Assembly (NCBI GenBank): GCA_030831375.1
Contig: JAURLF010000053.1
Span: forward strand, 1 to 5,679
Length of the DNA stretch: 5,679 nucleotides
Source: Gaiellales bacterium
GTDB lineage: Bacteria; Actinomycetota; Thermoleophilia; Gaiellales; F1-60-MAGs149
Direction: 5' to 3'
In this document: in pieces, positions 1-5,679 of the stretch
Layout of the letters: each line of letters starts with the position of its first letter
Numbering within the stretch: the stretch's first letter is position 1
Program-made: the position numbers and the translations under genes
The notes under the pieces: model-generated
What the model was told of the DNA's origin: nothing
The model's input: only the letters and a program-made list of their open reading frames with translations
Databases searched by the model: none

Positions 1-468
1 GACCAGACGCTGTCGGAGACGGACCGGCTGAACCAGGACATCCGCGGCATCCTCGACGCGCAGACGGACGGCTGGGGCGTCGAGATCACCCTCGTCGAGC
101 TGAAGGACATCCAGCTGCCCGAGTCGATGAAGCGCGCGATGGCCCGCGAGGCGGAGGCCGAGCGCGAGAAGCGCGCCAAGATCATCGCCGCCGAGGGCGA
201 GCGGCTCGCCGCCGGCGAGCTCGCGATCGCCGCCGACGTGATGCTCGAGCACCCGCTGGCGCTGCAGCTGCGCAACCTGCAGACCCTGGTCGAGATCTCC
301 GTCGACCAGAACTCGACGATCATCTTCCCGTCGCCGCTGATGAGCACCATCCAGGAGCTCGGGGCGTTCCTCAAGCGCGAGGGCGAGGCCGAGGGCGAGC
401 TGACGGCGGCGCTGGCCAAGCTGCCGGCGGCGCTGCGGCCGACCGAGCCGCCCGCCGACGGCGCCTAG
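1..468 (+). CDS. Slipin/stomatin-like SPFH (band 7) membrane protein, C-terminal part (5' end outside window)
   Basis: Frame 1 is open from the first base to a TAG at 466-468, giving 155 residues with no start of its own. An internal ATG at 127 is only a methionine inside the conserved helix. The segment matches the C-terminal part of bacterial slipins: a WGVEITLVELKDIQLPESM stretch at residues 25-43 ends the SPFH domain. It is followed by a charged, Ala/Glu/Arg-rich helix (about 44-80, AREAEAEREKRAKIIAAEGE) typical of the oligomerising coiled coil. Next comes the LQLRNLQTLVEIS segment (88-100) and the hydrophobic STIIFPSPL motif (105-113), then a Glu/Ala-rich tail ending PPADGA. Slipins are usually about 250-300 residues, so the N-terminal membrane anchor and most of the SPFH beta domain lie left of the window. 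Family members form membrane-bound oligomers linked to lipid microdomains and protein quality control. They are often paired with an NfeD protein, which is not visible here. Convergent with the lipoprotein gene, 3 bp between stops. Confidence 0.93.
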   Translation, partial: DQTLSETDRLNQDIRGILDAQTDGWGVEITLVELKDIQLPESMKRAMAREAEAEREKRAKIIAAEGERLAAGELAIAADVMLEHPLALQLRNLQTLVEISVDQNSTIIFPSPLMSTIQELGAFLKREGEAEGELTAALAKLPAALRPTEPPADGA

Positions 469-472
469 GCGC
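461..472. repeat. 12-bp perfect palindrome spanning the convergent gene ends
   Basis: GCGCCTAGGCGC reads identically on both strands. It contains the slipin stop (TAG, 466-468) and reaches the last base of the inhibitor stop (472-474, read on the minus strand). As RNA it could fold only as a 4-5 bp stem around a CTAG tetraloop, with no T-tract on either side. It is therefore a weak candidate for a bidirectional terminator. It is the only dyad I can point to in this 3-bp intergenic junction, and it may be chance in GC-rich DNA. Confidence 0.35.
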
Positions 473-879
473 TACCCCGCGACGAGGTCGAACTCGATCG
501 TGCGCTCGGCCTGATCCTGGCCCGGCGGGATCTCGGAGAACACGAGCGAACCGGCCTCGGCCGTCTCGACGAGGAACTCCCAGCGCTGCGTGGTGCCCGC
601 GCCGGCCATGCCCTCGTTCTCCGCGGAGACGGGCAGGACCTCGTCGGACTCCTGCAGGAGGCCCGCCGGCACCTCGACCTCCCAGCGGTAGCCCGTGGAG
701 GGGTTGACAGGCAGCTCGACGGCGAAGCGATCGCCCGCCGCGACCTCGATCTCGGTCCCCGCGTCCGTGTAGACGGGGATGTCGCCGCCCGTGCGCGGCA
801 GCTCCTCCGCCCCGCCGCAGGCGGCGGCGACGAGCGCGAGGGGCACGAGCAGGGCGAGGAGGATCGTCAGGCGGCGCAT
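472..879 (-). CDS. Chagasin/I42-family protease inhibitor-like lipoprotein
   Basis: This is a 135-residue secreted protein starting at the ATG at 879-877. It begins with a lipoprotein signal peptide: MRR, a hydrophobic core (LTILLALLVPLALV, 4-17), then a lipobox VAAAC with the lipidated Cys at 21. This predicts a protein anchored to the outer face of the cytoplasmic membrane. The mature part resembles MEROPS I42 (chagasin) inhibitors of papain-like cysteine proteases. The hallmark NPSTGYRW is at 59-66 (family NPTTGY loop), a Gly-rich loop GMAGAGT is at 90-96, and it is followed by a beta strand ending in GSLVF (110-114). The third classical inhibitory motif, RPW, is absent; that position reads SEIPPGQDQ (115-123). 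Length fits a one-domain I42 protein. The start follows the gyrA stop by 21 bp on the same strand. No strong Shine-Dalgarno is visible (CGGGG lies 12 nt upstream, GCGGG only 1 nt), so read-through expression from the gyrase operon is likely. Family assignment is good; inhibitory activity is inferred and uncertain without RPW. Confidence 0.85.
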   Translation of the reverse strand: MRRLTILLALLVPLALVAAACGGAEELPRTGGDIPVYTDAGTEIEVAAGDRFAVELPVNPSTGYRWEVEVPAGLLQESDEVLPVSAENEGMAGAGTTQRWEFLVETAEAGSLVFSEIPPGQDQAERTIEFDLVAG

Positions 880-900
880 GCCCGCAGCGTACCCCGGGCG

Positions 901-3508
901 CTACGCGTCGTCGCCGCCGTCCGCGTCGGCGAGCGCCTCCGCCTCCGCCTCGTCCAGGTCGACGGGCACCTCGACGGCGCCCTTGTCGTCCGCATCCCCG
1001 CCCACGACGGCGGCGGGGACATCCGCCTCGGCTGCGCCGTCGCCGGCCTCCTCCTCGGCCGGCACCAGCGCGCACGAGGAGACCCGGTCCTCCTCGCCCC
1101 GGATCCGCTGCACGCGGACCCCGGACGTGGAGCGGCCCATCGAGCGGACCTCGCCGACGCTCATGCGGGTGACGATGCCGCTGGCGGTGGTCACGATCAG
1201 GTCCTCCTCGCCGGTCACGCAGTGCGCGGCGACGAGCGGGCCCCGGTCGGCCTCGGCCTTCGCGGCGATGGTGCGCACGCCCTTGGCGCCGCGCCCGGTC
1301 TCGCGGTACTCCGCGATCGGCGTGCGCTTGCCGTATCCGCCCTCCGTGATCACGAGGACGTCGTCGTCGGGGCGCGGCACGCGCAGCGCGATCACCTCGT
1401 CGCCCTCCGCGAGCTTCATGCCGGTCACGCCCGCCGCGGAGCGGCCCATCGCGCGCACCTTGGCCTCCGGGAAGAGCGCCGCCTGGCCTCCTCGGGAGAC
1501 GAGCAGGATGCGGTCCTCGCCGTCCGTCAGCCGCACGTCGACGAGCTCGTCGCCCTCGCGCAGGTTGATCGCGATGATGCCGTCGCTCTTGAGCACCGTG
1601 TTGTACGCCTGGAACTCGGTCTTCTTGACCACGCCGCGCTTGGTGCCGAAGACGAGGTAGCGACCCTCCGAGTAGTCGCGCGTCGTGAAGGCGGCCATCA
1701 CCCGCTCGCCCTCGCGCAGCGGCAGCACGTTGACCAGGGCCCGACCGCGCGCCTCGCGCGTGCCGAGCGGCAGCGTGTACGCCTTCGCCCGGTAGACCTT
1801 GCCGAACGACGTGAAGAAGAGCACGAGGTCGTGGGTCGAGGCCGTGAACAGGTGCTCGATCCAGTCGTCCTCCTTCGTCTGCATGCCGCGGACGCCGACG
1901 CCGCCGCGGCGCTGCGCGCGGTACGTGTCCACGGGGACGCGCTTGACGTAGCCGCCGTTGGTGATGGTGACGACCATCTCCTCGTCCGCGATCAGCTCCT
2001 CGATGTCGATCTCGCCCTCGACCGCGCTGATCTCGGTGCGGCGGTCGTCGGCGAACTCTGCGGCGACCGCCTCGAGCTCCTCCACGATGACGTCGGAGAC
2101 GCGCGCCTCGTCGGCGAGGATGCCGCGCAGCTCGGCGATCTTCGCGGTCAGCTCGGCGTGCTCGGCGCGGATCGCGTCCTGCTCGAGCCCGGTCAGCCGG
2201 CCGAGGCGGAGGTCGACGATCGCCTGCGCCTGCACCTCCGACATGCCGAACGTGGCCTGCAGGTTCTGGCGCGCCTCCTCCGGATCCTTCGAGTCGCGGA
2301 TGAGCTGGATCACCGCATCGAGGTTGGAGAGCGCGATCAGGTAGCCGTCGAGGACGTGGCAGCGGCGCTCCGCCCGGTCGAGCTGGAACTTCGTGCGCCG
2401 CACGATCACGTCGCGCTGGTGCGCGATGTAGTGGCGCAGCATGTCCTGCAGGCCGAGGGTGCGCGGGACGCCCTCGACGAGGGAGACCATGTTGGCCCCG
2501 AACGTGACCTGCAGCTGGGTGTGCTTGTAGAGCTTGTTCAGGACGACGGTGGCGACGGCGTCCTTCTTCAGCTCGATCACGATCCGCATGCCCTCGTCCG
2601 ACGAGTGGTCCTTGACGTCGGAGACCTCCGGGACGACCTTCTCGACGGCGAGCTCGGCGATCTTCGCGATCACGCCCTCGTCGCCGCCCTTCTTGACCGT
2701 GAACGGCAGCTCGGTGACGACGATCGCGCTGCGCCCGTTCGGCAGATCCTCGATGTCGGTGCGGGCGCGCAGGCGGATCTTGCCGCGGCCCGTGGCGTAC
2801 GCCGCGCGGACGCCGGCGTGCCCCATGATCACGCCGCCGGTCGGGAAATCCGGACCGGGCATCAGCGCCATCAGCTCTTCGAGGCCGATGTCGGGGTTCC
2901 GGACCATCGCGATCGTGGCGCGCACGGCCTCGCCGAGATTGTGCGGCGGGATGTTGGTGGCCATGCCGACGGCGATGCCGGCCGAGCCGTTGACGAGCAG
3001 GTTCGGGAAGCGCGCCGGCAGGACCAGCGGCTGCTCGCGCGAGCCGTCGTAGTTCGGGCCGAAGTCGACGGTGTCCGCGTCGATGTCGCGCAACATCAGC
3101 GTGGCGACGCGCGACAGCCGGCACTCGGTGTAGCGCATGGCGGCGGCGGAGAAGCCGTCGACGTTGCCGAAGTTGCCCTGTCCGTCCACGAGGACCGCGC
3201 GCGACGAGAAGGGCTGCGCCATGCGCACGAGCGTGTCGTAGATCGCCTGATCGCCGTGCGGGTGGTACGTGCCCATCGTCTCGCCGACGACCTTCGCGCA
3301 CTTCACGTGCGGCCGCCCCGGCTGCAGACCGAGCTCGTCCATCGCGTAGAGCACGCGCCGGTGGACGGGTTTGAGGCCGTCGCGCACGTCGGGCAGCGCG
3401 CGGCCCACGATCACGCTCATCGCGTAGTCGAGGTACGACGTGCGCATCTCGTCCGCGAGCTCGCGCGGCTCGGAGCCCCCGTACGGCTCCTCCACGGGTG
3501 CCTCGGGC

Positions 3509-3516
<8 letters not shown>
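901..3516 (-). CDS. gyrA: DNA gyrase subunit A (GyrA), complete
   Basis: GyrA is 871 residues, close to E. coli GyrA length. With GyrB it forms the A2B2 type IIA topoisomerase that introduces negative supercoils using ATP. The N-terminal breakage-reunion domain shows LDYAMSVIVGRALPDVRDG (29-47), the quinolone-binding helix YHPHGDQAIYD (84-94), and catalytic Tyr129 with Arg128 in AAMRYTE (125-131). A conserved stretch from LPARFPNLLVNGSAGIAVG (166-184) to NIPPHNLGE follows. The coiled-coil/C-gate region covers about 360-500. The C-terminal wrapping domain starts near 510 with a GyrA box QRRGGVG at 535-541 and repeated blade motifs (for example MGRSAAGVTGM at 690-700 and MGRSTSGVRVQ at 793-803). 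It ends in an acidic tail from about 820. The GyrA box argues against ParC. I chose the ATG at 3516-3514, which overlaps the gyrB stop by 8 nt and has AGGGG 4 nt upstream. An ATG at 3558 lies inside gyrB and adds 14 residues unlike GyrA. Oddities: Gln90 at the E. coli Ser83 position and Val540 in the GyrA box. No intein interrupts the Tyr region. Confidence 0.98.

Positions 3517-5679
<2,163 letters not shown>

Noticed and set aside
435..451. GCGGC/GCCGC inverted repeat with a 7-nt loop near the slipin stop, as a terminator
   Set aside because: The stem is 5 bp, lies inside coding sequence and has no T-tract. Such stems occur often by chance at this G+C content.
3130..3132. Possible intein at the GyrA active-site tyrosine, as in some mycobacteria
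   Set aside because: The motif AAMRYTECRLS runs on without interruption. No intein is present in GyrA or in the visible part of GyrB.
3178..3297. That the gene pair could be topoisomerase IV (parE-parC)
   Set aside because: The A subunit has a near-consensus GyrA box and a C-terminal wrapping domain with repeated blades. The B subunit matches GyrB throughout. Gyrase is the better call despite unusual residues in the quinolone-binding helix.
371..3301. A minus-strand stop-free frame of 976 codons, out of phase with gyrA and running through the lipoprotein gene into slipin
   Set aside because: It is extremely Arg/Gly/Ala/Pro-rich and crosses three well supported genes in the wrong frame. It is a composition artefact.

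Overview
The window is an ordinary high-GC chromosomal segment (roughly 70% G+C by eye, with a strong G/C bias at third codon positions). It encodes both DNA gyrase subunits and two smaller membrane- or envelope-associated proteins. The base composition, the gyrB-gyrA order and several protein motifs suggest a high-GC bacterium. My best guess is an actinobacterium of the Thermoleophilia type (Solirubrobacter, Conexibacter or Patulibacter relatives). The evidence for this is the GyrB transducer motif INTHEGG and the GyrA signature GFSAAAMRYTECRLSR. This is inference from remembered motif flavour, not a measured phylogeny.

Layout, left to right: (1) the C-terminal 155 codons of a slipin/stomatin-like SPFH protein on the plus strand, cut by the left edge; (2) a small lipoprotein of the chagasin/I42 cysteine-protease-inhibitor family on the minus strand, whose stop is 3 bp from the slipin stop (convergent); (3) complete gyrA on the minus strand, ending 21 bp upstream of the inhibitor start; (4) gyrB on the minus strand, overlapping the gyrA start by 8 nt and cut by the right edge, so that about its first 75-80 residues are missing. 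Transcription therefore runs right to left as gyrB, gyrA, inhibitor lipoprotein, probably as one unit, and meets the slipin gene end to end. No stretch over 300 bases lacks a gene; the largest gap is 21 bp.

GyrB (ATPase and TOPRIM) and GyrA (catalytic tyrosine and DNA-wrapping domain) form the A2B2 gyrase that introduces negative supercoils. The 8-nt overlap fits translational coupling of the two subunits. The inhibitor lipoprotein has no evident functional link to gyrase and may simply be carried by read-through.

I see no previously undescribed system here. The observations most worth a second look are at drug-interaction and wrapping positions of gyrase. GyrA has Gln where E. coli has Ser83. 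GyrB has Asn and Arg where E. coli has Asp426 and Lys447. The GyrA box reads QRRGGVG instead of QRRGGKG. GyrB also carries a long insertion after the TOPRIM motifs, of the kind best known from Gram-negative GyrB. The I42 protein lacks the RPW motif of classical chagasins.
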